From Gammaproteobacteria bacterium (GTDB lineage: Bacteria; Pseudomonadota; Gammaproteobacteria; Burkholderiales; Thiobacillaceae), in the NCBI GenBank assembly GCA_018820765.1, contig JAHJNN010000017.1:248001-312000 (forward strand): a stretch of 64,000 nt of DNA, given 5' to 3'. The position numbers and the translations under genes were made by a program. The notes under the pieces were generated by a model. That model saw nothing but the letters and a program-made list of their open reading frames with translations. It was not told the DNA's origin and made no database searches. This document shows, in pieces, positions 34,226 to 43,863 of this stretch (the stretch's first letter is position 1; each line of letters starts with the position of its first letter).

Positions 34226-35508
34226 GGCTGCCCGCCCGGCCACGTCAGCCGACCCCTTGCGGCGGAAGTGAGAGCGCCGATCTCCCCCGGCACCAGCGGG
34301 TTGCCATCCAGACCGGCCGGCAAGGCCGGCAGGGCAGGCCACGACTGGATATCGTGGTAAAGCATGGCACGACGGGGCGCAGGATCCATTTCGTAGAGCG
34401 ATCGTTCATAGGGCGCGCGAAGAAAGCCGGCCGCTTCATCATACCTGCCGAGCAGGTTGCCTGTGGCCTCGCCGCCTGACAGCGGCATGCTGGCAAACAC
34501 CGCATTGGCAAAAACCTTTTGCGGCCATACGGGCAGCTCGCGGTTTCTGATCGCAATGCCTTCGCCTGCGGCAAGCACGGTATTGTTGAAAACGTATACC
34601 GTTTTGGGAACATCGTTGTGGGGCTGCACGTGAATCGCGTCGCCATGGCGGTTGACGAAGAGGTTGGCAAAGACAACCAGATTGCCTTCCGCCTGCAGCA
34701 AGGCCTCGTGGGGATTCTGGTAAAAGACATTGTTATAGACGAGGTAACGATCATGCTGGCCGATACCGCTCGCCGGGAAGTGGCCCAGCAATATATTGGG
34801 CCGCGGATACGGGCCGGAAACAGCGCCCTCCTTGGAAAATACGTTGCGCCGGATCAGGGTGTCATGCCGGGCGTCCGATTCCGGCAAGTCCGCCGATCGC
34901 GTCTGCTGGTGCTTGATCTGCAAGTTGTAGCCGAGGGTGTCGCTCACCCGGTTGTCCTCGATCACCCCGGCGACGAAGGGATCCGAACCATCGGAATCCC
35001 CGAAGTACATGCCGGTTCCCACGCGCTCGATGCGATTGTTCCTGACCACCCAGCCGAATGCCGGGCACTTGGTCGAAATGCCCACATTCTGCTGCGATGC
35101 GGCATGGTCGTGGATGAAAAGCTGTTCCAGTGTGATGAAATCGGCGTAGCGGCTGTGGCCCTCGGCCTTCACTGCATCCACCGGCAGGTTGCGGCCGTCG
35201 AGCTCCAGATGACGCACGATCAGATAACGCACATCGACCAGGCTGACGGTATTGGCGCGCGGCCGCGCGATGAAACGGGGCGGGGCGGCAGGGTTGGCCG
35301 CTTCGATGATGATGGGCTGTCCGTGCTCGCCGGACAGATGGTGCAACGGCAAGCCCTGCAGGTAGTCGCCCGGATCGAGCAGCAGGCGGTCGCCCGGCTG
35401 TAGGCGGCGCAAATGATCGCGGTAACTCTCCGCATCTGCCCGATAGTCTGCGGCCGCTGCCGTTCCCGCCAGCAAGCAGAGCAGGCCTGCGCAGACGCTT
35501 CGTCGCAT
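34222..35508 (-). CDS. Secreted right-handed beta-helix protein
   Basis: The 428-residue protein has a signal peptide (MRRSVCAG to TAAAA). The body is a parallel beta-helix with repeated asparagine-ladder turns (LIVRHLELDGRN, VVRNNRIERVG, VIEDNRVSDT, YVFNNTVLAAGEG). Such folds occur in polysaccharide lyases and epimerases and in surface proteins. I see no assignable catalytic triad, so activity is open. The ATG at 35508 overlaps the aroK stop as TGATG, and the stop overlaps the polymerase start as ATGA. Processing of an exported polysaccharide is a reasonable guess. Confidence 0.75.
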   Translation of the reverse strand: MRRSVCAGLLCLLAGTAAAADYRADAESYRDHLRRLQPGDRLLLDPGDYLQGLPLHHLSGEHGQPIIIEAANPAAPPRFIARPRANTVSLVDVRYLIVRHLELDGRNLPVDAVKAEGHSRYADFITLEQLFIHDHAASQQNVGISTKCPAFGWVVRNNRIERVGTGMYFGDSDGSDPFVAGVIEDNRVSDTLGYNLQIKHQQTRSADLPESDARHDTLIRRNVFSKEGAVSGPYPRPNILLGHFPASGIGQHDRYLVYNNVFYQNPHEALLQAEGNLVVFANLFVNRHGDAIHVQPHNDVPKTVYVFNNTVLAAGEGIAIRNRELPVWPQKVFANAVFASMPLSGGEATGNLLGRYDEAAGFLRAPYERSLYEMDPAPRRAMLYHDIQSWPALPALPAGLDGNPLVPGEIGALTSAARGRLTWPGGQP

Positions 35509-36059
35509 CAGTCGGCCGTGTCGGGCAGCGGCAGCCCGCTCTTCAGCAAATCCAGCTTGCCGCACAGCACGCGCGTCATTCCCCCCACGCCCTGGCGCCC
35601 CGTATCCACGACGATGTCGGCCACTTCGCGATATAGCGGGTCGCGTTGCTGGTAGAGCTCGCGCAGCCGGGCCAGCGGATTGTCGGTTTGCAGCAGCGGA
35701 CGATTGCGGTCGTGCCGGGTGCGCTCATGCAGATGCTCGGGCGACCCACGCAAATAAATGACCACGCCGTTGTTCCGCAGATTGTCACGGGTGGCCGCCG
35801 ACAATACCGCGCCGCCGCCGGTGGCCAGCACGATGCCGGACAGCGCGGTCAATTCTGCGATCACCGCCTCCTCGCGTTTGCGAAACCCCGCTTCGCCCTC
35901 GATTTCGAATATGACCGGGATCTTGACACCGGTACGCGCCTCGATTTCGTGGTCGGAATCGTAGAAGGTGCAGCCGTAATGCCGGGCCAGCAGCCGGCCC
36001 ACCGTGGTCTTGCCGGCACCCATCAAACCGACGAGGAAAAGGTTGTCTCGCTTGCTCAT
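35508..36059 (-). CDS. aroK: Shikimate kinase AroK
   Basis: This 183-residue protein has Walker A GLMGAGKTT (11-19), the shikimate-binding DSDHEIE, and GGGAV and LRGSPEHL segments of the NMP-kinase fold. It phosphorylates shikimate in aromatic amino acid synthesis. It lies after pilQ as is usual in betaproteobacteria, but a terminator separates it from pilQ. The next gene is not aroB; it is a beta-helix protein coupled by a TGATG overlap. Confidence 0.95.
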   Translation of the reverse strand: MSKRDNLFLVGLMGAGKTTVGRLLARHYGCTFYDSDHEIEARTGVKIPVIFEIEGEAGFRKREEAVIAELTALSGIVLATGGGAVLSAATRDNLRNNGVVIYLRGSPEHLHERTRHDRNRPLLQTDNPLARLRELYQQRDPLYREVADIVVDTGRQGVGGMTRVLCGKLDLLKSGLPLPDTAD

Positions 36060-36132
36060 GGCGCCATTCTAAATGAGAGCCGCCCGATGGGCAGCGGCGC
36101 AGATTCGAGAGCCGAAAGAAACCCAGGCGAAA

Positions 36133-36159
36133 AAAAGCGCGGGACAGGCCCGCGCTTTT
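36133..36159 (-). terminator. Terminator between pilQ and aroK
   Basis: AAAAGCGCGGG and CCCGCGCTTTT form an 11-bp stem with a 5-base loop. On the minus strand it is followed by a run of T, so it should end the pilMNOPQ transcript before aroK. Confidence 0.88.
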
Positions 36160-36173
36160 ATGGTCAACCTCGA

Positions 36174-38357
36174 TCAGCGCAGCGTCAGGCGCTCGTCGAT
36201 GATGCGCGGCGTGAGGAAGATGATCAACTCCGTCTTGCTGTTTTCCTTGCTCGTAGTCTTGAACAGATTGCCGAACACGGGAATGTCGCCCAGTAGCGGC
36301 ACCTTGCTCACGGTCGAGTTCTCGTTGCCGTCGAAAATCCCGCCCAGCACCAGGGTTTCGCCATTATTGACGCGCACCTGGGTCTTGATCCGTTTGGTGT
36401 CGATTGCCGGGTTGTCCCCGATATTGGCGATATCGCGCACGGCATCTTTCTGCACCTCGACCGTCAGGATGATCGAATCGTTGTTGAGAATCTGCGGATC
36501 AACAAGCAGGCACAGGAAGGCGTCCTTGAAGGTCACCGTCGCGGGCGAGGTCAGCGTACCGGGCGTGATGTAAGGGATCTGCGTACCATTCAGAATGACC
36601 GCAGGCTTCTGGTTAGTAGTCACCACGCGCGGATTGGAAATCACCTTGCCTTTGCTGTCGGCCTCGAGTGCACGCAACTCCAGGGTCAGAAGGTTGCCGT
36701 TGGCGAGATTCAACAGGGACAAGGCCAGCTCGCCCCCCCCGCTAACAGCAGGCAGCGATTGCCCAAGGCCATCAGCACTGGCCTGATGCGGGTCGCCAAA
36801 AAGATTTCCGCTTTTTGCAGCCGAAAAGCCCAGGCGCGCACCCAGATCGCGGCTCCAGCCATCGGTTGCCACCACCACGCGCGCCTCGATCATGACTTGG
36901 CGCGCGGGCACATCCAGGCGCGCGAGCAGCTCGCGTACTTCCTGTATCTTGCGTGCCGTGTCGGTGATGATCAGCGTATTGGTTTTCAGTTCATAGGTTG
37001 CGCGTCCCCGTTTGGTAAGGACCTTTTGGTCGTTTTCTCCCTTGCCCTGCTGGGAGGCCTGCGCCGCAGCGGCGCCGCCCAGACCCTGCGCCTGCGCCGA
37101 GCAGTTCACCGCGTTGTTGCCTGCGGAAGCGAGGAAAGCACCGGAAGCAAAGCCATACAGCATGGTTTGCGCTTCATCCGCACGCATGTAGTTGAGCTGG
37201 ATGTACTCGGTGGTCAGGGGCTCCAGATCCGCCACGGCCGACCGGGCCTCATACTCAAGTTTTTCCTTGGTCAGAAGTTCGTCCTTCGGCGCGATCCAGA
37301 TCACGTTACCGTTTTGGCGCTTGTCCAGGCCCTTCGTCTGCATGATGAGGTCGAGCGCCTGATCCCACGGCACGTCCTTCAGGCGCAGGGTGAGGTTGCC
37401 CGCCACGGTGTCGCTGGTGATGATGTTGAGACCGGTGAAGTCGGCGATGACCTGCAGCACCGAGCGTACTTCGACGTTCTGGAAATTGAGCGAGAGCTTC
37501 TCGCCGGTGTATTTCACCTTGCCGTCAGCGGTTTTCTTCTGCGCGTCGTCGCTCTGTTTGACTTCGACGATGAAGCTGTTGTCGGCTTGGTAGGCTGAGT
37601 ATTCCCAGCCGCCTTTGGGCTGGATCACCATGCGGGTGTTGTCGCCCAGCGCATAGGTTTCGATGGTCTGCACCGGGGTGCCGAAATCGGCCACGTCCAG
37701 TCGACGCTGCAGCGCCTTGGGCAACTCGGTGCCGATGAAGTCGACGACCACGCCGTTGGCCTGCTGGCGGATATTGATGCCCGCCTGTGCATCGGACAGC
37801 GTCGTGACAACGCGTGCCTCGCCTGCCGCACCCCGGCGGAAATCGATATCGCGGATACTGTGGCGTGCCGCACCGGGCGCCGCCTCGGCGAAGCGCGGGC
37901 TGACGTTCACCGGCGCGGCGCCGGCGCCGATATCGCCAAGCGCAATCAGCAGCGACTTGCCGTCGATCGTGGCCTCGTACTCGACTGATTTGTTGAGGTT
38001 CAGCACCAGACGTGTACGCGTACCCGCCTGCACCACGTTCACACTCGACAGCGGACCGAGGTTGGCCTCGACGGTATTGCGCCCCATGGCGTTGCCGGTA
38101 TCCGGCAGATCAAGGGCAATACGTGGCGGATTGCCGACGGTGAATCCCGCAGGCGTGGCGGTCAACGCATTCTTGAGGCTGACGCGCACCACCACCTTGC
38201 CCCCGGGCAGCGTCGTCGTCTCGACGCTTTGCACCGCGTTGCCGGTAGGCGGCGCGTCGGCAGCGTGCACCGCGAGCGGTAGCGCCAGGCCAGTGAGCAG
38301 GACGATCCCGAACAGGTGGCGGGTCATTTTCTGTGCAATTTTCGGCAATGCGTTCAT
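36174..38357 (-). CDS. pilQ: PilQ type IV pilus secretin
   Basis: The 727-residue protein has a signal peptide (about 1-32), two AMIN-like beta domains that bind peptidoglycan (about 40-260), a secretin N-terminal/STN part (about 290-370) and the secretin barrel domain with VPLLGDIPVFGNLF near 690. It forms the outer-membrane pore for type IV pili. AAAGAGG precedes the ATG. It closes the pilMNOPQ operon, 30 bases after pilP. Confidence 0.95.
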   Translation of the reverse strand: MNALPKIAQKMTRHLFGIVLLTGLALPLAVHAADAPPTGNAVQSVETTTLPGGKVVVRVSLKNALTATPAGFTVGNPPRIALDLPDTGNAMGRNTVEANLGPLSSVNVVQAGTRTRLVLNLNKSVEYEATIDGKSLLIALGDIGAGAAPVNVSPRFAEAAPGAARHSIRDIDFRRGAAGEARVVTTLSDAQAGINIRQQANGVVVDFIGTELPKALQRRLDVADFGTPVQTIETYALGDNTRMVIQPKGGWEYSAYQADNSFIVEVKQSDDAQKKTADGKVKYTGEKLSLNFQNVEVRSVLQVIADFTGLNIITSDTVAGNLTLRLKDVPWDQALDLIMQTKGLDKRQNGNVIWIAPKDELLTKEKLEYEARSAVADLEPLTTEYIQLNYMRADEAQTMLYGFASGAFLASAGNNAVNCSAQAQGLGGAAAAQASQQGKGENDQKVLTKRGRATYELKTNTLIITDTARKIQEVRELLARLDVPARQVMIEARVVVATDGWSRDLGARLGFSAAKSGNLFGDPHQASADGLGQSLPAVSGGGELALSLLNLANGNLLTLELRALEADSKGKVISNPRVVTTNQKPAVILNGTQIPYITPGTLTSPATVTFKDAFLCLLVDPQILNNDSIILTVEVQKDAVRDIANIGDNPAIDTKRIKTQVRVNNGETLVLGGIFDGNENSTVSKVPLLGDIPVFGNLFKTTSKENSKTELIIFLTPRIIDERLTLR

Positions 38358-38387
38358 ATCAGCCTCTTTGGAATTCAGTGCTAAAAA

Positions 38388-38885
38388 TCATTCTTGCAAA
38401 ATCAGGGTGCTGGTGCGCTCGGACCAATCTCCGGCGCTATCCTGAACAATCTCACGCAGGCTCACCTCACTATCGCCGATCTGCGTGACGAGGCCGAAAT
38501 TCTGGCCAACGTAGTTGCCTTTCTTGATGTGGTAAATCGCCTTATCCGGGGTTTGGATCACGGCATGGATCACGCCTTGTTTGGATAGCATGCCGACCAT
38601 TTTCAGCGTTTCCAGCGAGAAAGCCTCCAGCGGCTCTTTCGGCCGATTGAGGTCGGGCTGCATTCCGCCCCCGCCTGCGGTCGACAGCTTTCTCGGCTTG
38701 AACGGGTCGGGCAGGTCGAAGGCATTATAGGTAAACGGTTCATACACCTTGACCTCGGGCAGCGGCTCGATTTTCCCCTGCATGTCCTTGCCGGTTTCAG
38801 CGACAAAGGTTTGCAGGTCTTCCATGCCGCTGCCACCGCAACCGCTCAAACCCAACGCGAGTATCAAGCTGGCCAGGCGCCTCAT
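38388..38885 (-). CDS. pilP: PilP pilus assembly lipoprotein
   Basis: The 165-residue protein has a lipobox (LGLSGC, Cys16) and the conserved PilP beta domain near the C-terminus (about 80-160, HAVIQTPDKAIYHIKKGNYVG). It links the PilNO inner-membrane complex to the PilQ secretin. It overlaps pilO by 4 bases. Confidence 0.94.
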   Translation of the reverse strand: MRRLASLILALGLSGCGGSGMEDLQTFVAETGKDMQGKIEPLPEVKVYEPFTYNAFDLPDPFKPRKLSTAGGGGMQPDLNRPKEPLEAFSLETLKMVGMLSKQGVIHAVIQTPDKAIYHIKKGNYVGQNFGLVTQIGDSEVSLREIVQDSAGDWSERTSTLILQE

Positions 38886-39502
38886 TGCTTCTGCTCCTTG
38901 GCTTGTTGCTTGCGTGCAATGACTTCCTCGTCATCCAGGTAGCGGTAGGTCTTGACGATCGCGTCCATATTCAGCACCCCATCCTTGGCGGGTTCCATAG
39001 CGATATTCTGAAGCGTGACGATGCGCGACAGCTTGGAGACGTCGCTGACGAACGCCGCCACATCGTGATAGCTGCCGGTGACCTTGATGCGGATCGGCGT
39101 TTCGGCATAAAACTCGGAAACGGTTTCGGCCTCGGGTTTGAACAGGTCGAACTGCAGGCCGCGCCCAAGACCGGCCTGGTTGACGTCGGTGATCAGGGCA
39201 TCCATTTCCTGCCTGTTCGGCAACTGCTTCAGCAAAGCCCCGAAGGCCTGCTCGATGTCGGCCAGCTGTTTGGTGTACGCCTCCAGATTGATGGCTTGGT
39301 TTTTCTTGGTGGTGAACACGCTGCGAAGTTCGGTTTCCTTCTGTTTGGCCTGGTCCAGCGTCTCCATCCCGCCGCGCCAGTCGAACCACCAGCCTGCTGC
39401 CACGATGGCCACGCACAGCAGCGCAAGCGCCGCCAGTTTGCTCGGCAGCGGCCAGTCGGCCAGGGTTTTCAGGTCGAGTTTATTGATGTCGTCCAGGGTC
39501 AT
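38882..39502 (-). CDS. pilO: PilO pilus assembly protein
   Basis: The 206-residue protein has one N-terminal helix (about 23-43), a coiled-coil (about 52-95) and a ferredoxin-like periplasmic domain (about 100-195). It pairs with PilN in the alignment subcomplex. It overlaps both pilN and pilP by 4 bases. Confidence 0.94.
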   Translation of the reverse strand: MTLDDINKLDLKTLADWPLPSKLAALALLCVAIVAAGWWFDWRGGMETLDQAKQKETELRSVFTTKKNQAINLEAYTKQLADIEQAFGALLKQLPNRQEMDALITDVNQAGLGRGLQFDLFKPEAETVSEFYAETPIRIKVTGSYHDVAAFVSDVSKLSRIVTLQNIAMEPAKDGVLNMDAIVKTYRYLDDEEVIARKQQAKEQKQ

Positions 39503-40077
39503 GCTTTGCCCCCTTTGTCATTTGCGTCGTCCGGCTGCTGGCGGGACTGTTTCACCGACAGCACAAACTCGTTGGCACGCAGGTTGTTCACGGTGGCCGC
39601 CTTGATTTCAACAAGATTGGCCGCCTCGAACCAGGGCGAGTTGTCCAGATTGCGCATCAAGGTGGAGACGCGGGCGCTCGACTGCGTGTAGCCGCTGATG
39701 GTGACGACATCGCCAGCTTGTTTGAAAGACTTGAGGTACAGGCCATCGGGCAGCAGCCGGATCATCTGGTCGAACAGGTGAACGACTTCGGTGCGGTTGG
39801 ATTGCAGGGTTTCCACGACCTGCTTGCGTTCCAGCAGCGCCTGCGTCTGTTCACGGATTTTCTTGATTTCGCCGATCTGACCGTCAAGCTTGGCGATTTC
39901 CTGATCGAGGAAAGCATTGCGCGCTTCCTGTGTCGACTGGCGTGCGGCAATCACGCTGTGGCCGAGGACGACGATGAGCGCACCCGCCGCGACGGCAATG
40001 CCGAGCAGGAGATTGAACTGGCGACGCCGTGCGGCACGCGCAAGTTCACGGTGAGGGAGTAGGTTAATGCGGATCAT
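39499..40077 (-). CDS. pilN: PilN pilus assembly protein
   Basis: The 192-residue protein begins with MIRINLLPHRE, the short cytoplasmic motif that binds PilM, followed by a membrane helix (about 24-44), a coiled-coil and a periplasmic domain. The ATG overlaps the pilM stop as ATGA. Confidence 0.95.
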   Translation of the reverse strand: MIRINLLPHRELARAARRRQFNLLLGIAVAAGALIVVLGHSVIAARQSTQEARNAFLDQEIAKLDGQIGEIKKIREQTQALLERKQVVETLQSNRTEVVHLFDQMIRLLPDGLYLKSFKQAGDVVTISGYTQSSARVSTLMRNLDNSPWFEAANLVEIKAATVNNLRANEFVLSVKQSRQQPDDANDKGGKA

Positions 40078-41162
40078 TGTGGGTCAAACCTCCGCATGGC
40101 GAGGCCGCAGGCAACAAAAAGGGAAGGGGCATCGGTGGTCAGCGTCTGGGGCCGGATCTTGGGGCCGACGGCCATGTTGGCAAACGGGTTGACGACCATC
40201 GTCGGGGTACCGGTGCGCTGGGCGACCACTTCATCGATGCCGGGGATCATGGCGCCGCCGCCCGCCAGCAGAATCTGGTCGACCTTGCGATACTGGGTCG
40301 AGGTGGTGAACAGTTGCAAGGCGCGGCCGATTTCCATGGCCAGGGTTTCGCTATACGGCTGCAGCACTTCCGTGTCGTAGCTTTCGGGCAGCGTGCCCTT
40401 GCGCTTGGCGTTTTCGGCTTCCTCGCTGGTCATGCCGTAGCGGCGCGAAATTTCGTTGTTGAGCTGGTTGCCGCCGAAGCCGTGTTCGCGCAGATAAACC
40501 GACTCGTTATCGTTGAGGATATTGATGTGCATGTTCTGCGCACCGACATCGATGATCGCCACGGTCTGCCCGGCGCCGCTGTTGGGCAGCAGTTGGGCGA
40601 TCTGCTCATAGGCGGTCTGCGTGGCAAAGGACTCGACGTCCATGATCAGGGCCTTGAGACCTGCCGCTTCGACTGCGGCCACGCGGTCTTCGACCTTTTC
40701 CTTGCGCGCGGCGGCAAGCAGGATCTGCACGTCGTCCGGGCTGCCGGCTGACGGGCCAAGCACCTGAAAGTCCAGATTGACCTCATCGAGCGAAAACGGG
40801 ATGACCTGGTTGGCTTCGGTTTCCACCTGGTTCTCCAGGTCGATGCCCTCGAGGCTGGCCGGCGCCAGAATCTTCTTGGTGATGACCGCCGATGAAGGCA
40901 ATGCGAGGGCAACGTTCTTGATCCGGCTGCCGAGATTCCGCCATGCGGTCCGCAACGTGTCGGCCACCTGGTCGAGATTGGCGATGTTGCCGTCGGTCAC
41001 GGCATCCTTGGGCAAGGGCTCGATGACGTAGCGCTCCACCCGCAGCATGCCCTTGCCGGCATCGGACAGCTCCACCAGCTTGACCGCGGTCGTGCTGATG
41101 TCGAGCCCGAGGATGGGCAGGCCTTTGGCAGACAGCCAGTCCAGATTGATATTCAGGTGCAA
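40074..41162 (-). CDS. pilM: PilM actin-like pilus assembly ATPase
   Basis: The 362-residue protein has the actin/FtsA-like fold with nucleotide motifs LGLDISTTAVKL (about 18-29), IIDVGAQNMHINI and LLAGGGAMIPG. It binds PilN on the cytoplasmic side. The start codon is TTG with AAGGA seven bases upstream. It is the first gene of pilMNOPQ and is divergent from the penicillin-binding protein gene. Confidence 0.95.
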   Translation of the reverse strand: MHLNINLDWLSAKGLPILGLDISTTAVKLVELSDAGKGMLRVERYVIEPLPKDAVTDGNIANLDQVADTLRTAWRNLGSRIKNVALALPSSAVITKKILAPASLEGIDLENQVETEANQVIPFSLDEVNLDFQVLGPSAGSPDDVQILLAAARKEKVEDRVAAVEAAGLKALIMDVESFATQTAYEQIAQLLPNSGAGQTVAIIDVGAQNMHINILNDNESVYLREHGFGGNQLNNEISRRYGMTSEEAENAKRKGTLPESYDTEVLQPYSETLAMEIGRALQLFTTSTQYRKVDQILLAGGGAMIPGIDEVVAQRTGTPTMVVNPFANMAVGPKIRPQTLTTDAPSLFVACGLAMRRFDPQ

Positions 41163-41493
41163 GAGATTTCCTTTACGCTTCTGTGGGTTGGCGCTTTTTC
41201 TTGTTATTATTTTTAGATGCTAGCAACAACACACGGTTTTTAACAGTTTTTTTCTTGCGGCTCTGCAAGAGTTGAACAACTGTGTCCAATTTCCAACACC
41301 ACTAACGCCTATAATCTCCGGAAACTTTAGGCATCTCGTGATTGATTCGGCACGATGGCGCTGCGATACGGCGGCAGGTCGAATCAATAGGCAATTGAAA
41401 ACAGCGGGTTCTTGAGACGGCCCCGCTGTCCAATCCGGCGGCGGGACTGGAAAATTGGACACAATGCTCGTGTCGTCTCGATAAAGGATCCGG
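41163..41493. promoter_or_regulatory. Divergent pilM/mrcA promoter region
   Basis: This 331-base gap holds no gene that I can support. On the plus strand a perfect TATAAT lies at 41310-41315, without a convincing -35. TGTCCAAT occurs at 41283-41290 and 41427-41434, and in inverted form (ATTGGACA) at 41454-41461, so two face each other just upstream of mrcA. An AT-rich tract lies just upstream of the pilM TTG. AAGGAT is the mrcA ribosome binding site. Confidence 0.5.
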
Positions 41494-43863
41494 ATGTTTT
41501 CAAAATGGTGGCATTACGCGCTGGCACTGTTCATCAGCCTCGGTGTGGTTGGGACGGCGCTGGCCGGCCTGGCGGCCGCACTGATTTACCCCAACCTGCC
41601 GCCGCTTGAGGCGCTGACCGATTACAAGCCCAAACTGCCGTTGCGCATCTTCACGGCCGACGGCGCGTTGATCGGCGAATTCGGCGAGGAACGCCGCGCC
41701 TTCATTGCCATCGACAAGGTGCCGGCCTACATGAAGCAGGCGATCATCGCCGCCGAGGACGAACGCTTTTATTCCCACGGCGGGGTCGACACCCTGGGCG
41801 TGCTGCGCGCGGCCGGCTCGAACCTGTTGTCCGGCGGCGCCAAGGAAGGCGCGTCTACCATCACCATGCAGGTGGCGCGCAATTTCTTCCTGTCGAACGA
41901 AAAGACGCTGACCCGCAAGCTCTCCGAAGCCATGCTGGCGATGAAAATCGAGCACAACCTGTCGAAGGACAAGATCCTCGAGCTCTACATCAACCAGATC
42001 TACCTCGGCCAGCGTGCCTACGGCTTCGAAGCCGCCGCGCGCACCTACTTCGGCAAACCGATGCGCGACCTTTCGCTGGCCGAATTCGCCATGCTGGCGG
42101 GGCTGCCCAAGGCGCCGTCGCGCTACAACCCGGTGGTCAATTTCCCGCGCGCCAAGGCGCGGCAGGAATATGTGCTGGGGCGGATGCGCACGCTCAAGTT
42201 CATCGACCAGCCGACCCGGCAAGCCGCCGTCGACCAGAAGCTGGTAATCCGCCAGGCGCGGCGGCACACCGACGTACCCGCCGACTACGCGGCCGAAATG
42301 GTGCGCCAGGCGCTGTTCGAGAAATACGGCGAATCGATCTACAGTTCGGGCTACAAGGCCGTGACCACCCTGCGCCGTGCCCAGCAGGCCGCCGCCAACC
42401 GGTCGGTGTGGCAGGGCATTGCCGATTACGATCTGCGCCATGGCTACCGCGGGCCGGAAAAGCAGATCGGCCTGCCCGCCGACAAGACGCAGCGCGATGC
42501 CGCGATCACCCAGGCGCTGGGAGACCTCGCCCCAGTCAGCGACATGTACCCGGCCGTGGTGCTGAGTGCGAATGCCAAGCTGATCCGGGCGCAACTGGAT
42601 GACGGCAAAGTGGTCGACATCTCCGGAAATTCGCTCAAGTGGGTGGCCAACTGGGCTACCGGCAAGAAAGGGCGGCAACTCGCGCCCGGGGCTGTGGTGC
42701 GCGTGCAGGCGGTCGGCGCCAAGCCGCAGTGGCGGCTGGCCCAGCTGCCCGAGGTGGAAGCGGCGCTCGTCGCGCTGGACCCGAACGACGGCGCCATCAC
42801 CGCGCTGGTCGGCGGCTTCGACTTCAACCGCAACAAGTTCAATCGCGCGACGCAAGCCTGGCGGCAACCGGGGTCGAGTTTCAAACCCTTCATCTATTCG
42901 GCCGCGCTGGAGAAAGGCTATACCCCGGCGACCATCATCGACGATGCGCCGCTGACGCTGAGCGCCGAGGAGGCCGGCGGCACCGCCTGGGAACCGCAGA
43001 ATTACGACGGCAGCGCCAGCGGCCCGGTGCGCATGCGCACCGCGCTGACCAAATCGCTCAACCTGGTATCGGTGCGCATCCTGCAGGGCATCGGCCCGTA
43101 TTACGCGCGCGACTACATTCGCCGCTTCGGCTTCGATCCGGCGCGCCATCCGCCTTATCTCACCATGGCGCTGGGCGCCGGCGGCGTCACCCCGCTGCAG
43201 CTGGCCGCGGCCTACGGCGTGTTCGCCAATGGCGGTTACGGCGTCAAGCCCTATCTCATCGACAAGGTGTACGACAAGGACGGGCGCCTGCTGATGCAGG
43301 CCAGTCCGCAACAGGCCGGCGGCAATGCGCCGCGCGTCATCGATCCGCGCAACGCCTGGCTGATGACCAGCATGATGCAGGACGTGACGCGTAGCGGCAC
43401 CGCCGCGCGGGCCGGCCAGCTCGGACGCAGCGACCTTGCCGGCAAGACCGGCACCACCAACGATGCGCGCGACACCTGGTTCGCCGGCTACACCCCCGAC
43501 CTGGTGGCGATCGCCTGGATGGGCTACGACCAACCGCGCTCGCTGGGGCACCGGGAAACGGGCGCGCAATCCGCACTGCCGATCTGGATCAACTTCATGG
43601 ACACCACCCTCAAGGGCGTGCCGCAGCGGGGCTGGCCGATGCCCGCCGGCATCATCAGCGTCAAGATCGACCCGGCCACCGGTACCCGCCTGCCCGACAC
43701 GGGGCTGGAGGGATTGCTGAACGATTTACTGGGGAACAACGCAGCCGGCATGGTGGAGCATTTCTACCAGGAATTTCCGCCGCCGGATGTCCCCGAAGCC
43801 AGCTGGGACGACGCCGGCACAGGCACGTCCCTCCAACCCGCGGCGCCCGCCCTCCTGCCATGA
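41494..43863 (+). CDS. mrcA: Penicillin-binding protein 1A
   Basis: The 789-residue bifunctional enzyme has a membrane anchor (about 8-30), a glycosyltransferase domain (about 55-225, EDERFYSHGGVD and GASTITMQVARN) and a transpeptidase domain. The transpeptidase has SSFK (about 462-465), SLN (about 522-524) and KTGTT (about 650). It polymerises and cross-links peptidoglycan. Divergence from pilMNOPQ is the usual proteobacterial arrangement. Confidence 0.96.
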   Translation: MFSKWWHYALALFISLGVVGTALAGLAAALIYPNLPPLEALTDYKPKLPLRIFTADGALIGEFGEERRAFIAIDKVPAYMKQAIIAAEDERFYSHGGVDTLGVLRAAGSNLLSGGAKEGASTITMQVARNFFLSNEKTLTRKLSEAMLAMKIEHNLSKDKILELYINQIYLGQRAYGFEAAARTYFGKPMRDLSLAEFAMLAGLPKAPSRYNPVVNFPRAKARQEYVLGRMRTLKFIDQPTRQAAVDQKLVIRQARRHTDVPADYAAEMVRQALFEKYGESIYSSGYKAVTTLRRAQQAAANRSVWQGIADYDLRHGYRGPEKQIGLPADKTQRDAAITQALGDLAPVSDMYPAVVLSANAKLIRAQLDDGKVVDISGNSLKWVANWATGKKGRQLAPGAVVRVQAVGAKPQWRLAQLPEVEAALVALDPNDGAITALVGGFDFNRNKFNRATQAWRQPGSSFKPFIYSAALEKGYTPATIIDDAPLTLSAEEAGGTAWEPQNYDGSASGPVRMRTALTKSLNLVSVRILQGIGPYYARDYIRRFGFDPARHPPYLTMALGAGGVTPLQLAAAYGVFANGGYGVKPYLIDKVYDKDGRLLMQASPQQAGGNAPRVIDPRNAWLMTSMMQDVTRSGTAARAGQLGRSDLAGKTGTTNDARDTWFAGYTPDLVAIAWMGYDQPRSLGHRETGAQSALPIWINFMDTTLKGVPQRGWPMPAGIISVKIDPATGTRLPDTGLEGLLNDLLGNNAAGMVEHFYQEFPPPDVPEASWDDAGTGTSLQPAAPALLP

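Noticed and set aside
41220-41462. Small minus-strand frame between pilM and mrcA
   Set aside because: No ribosome binding site or family resemblance. The region is better explained as divergent promoters.
41500-43569. Minus-strand open frame of about 689 codons opposite mrcA
   Set aside because: High-GC antisense shadow. The mrcA product has all expected catalytic motifs, and the antisense product is Arg/Gly/His-rich with no recognisable fold.
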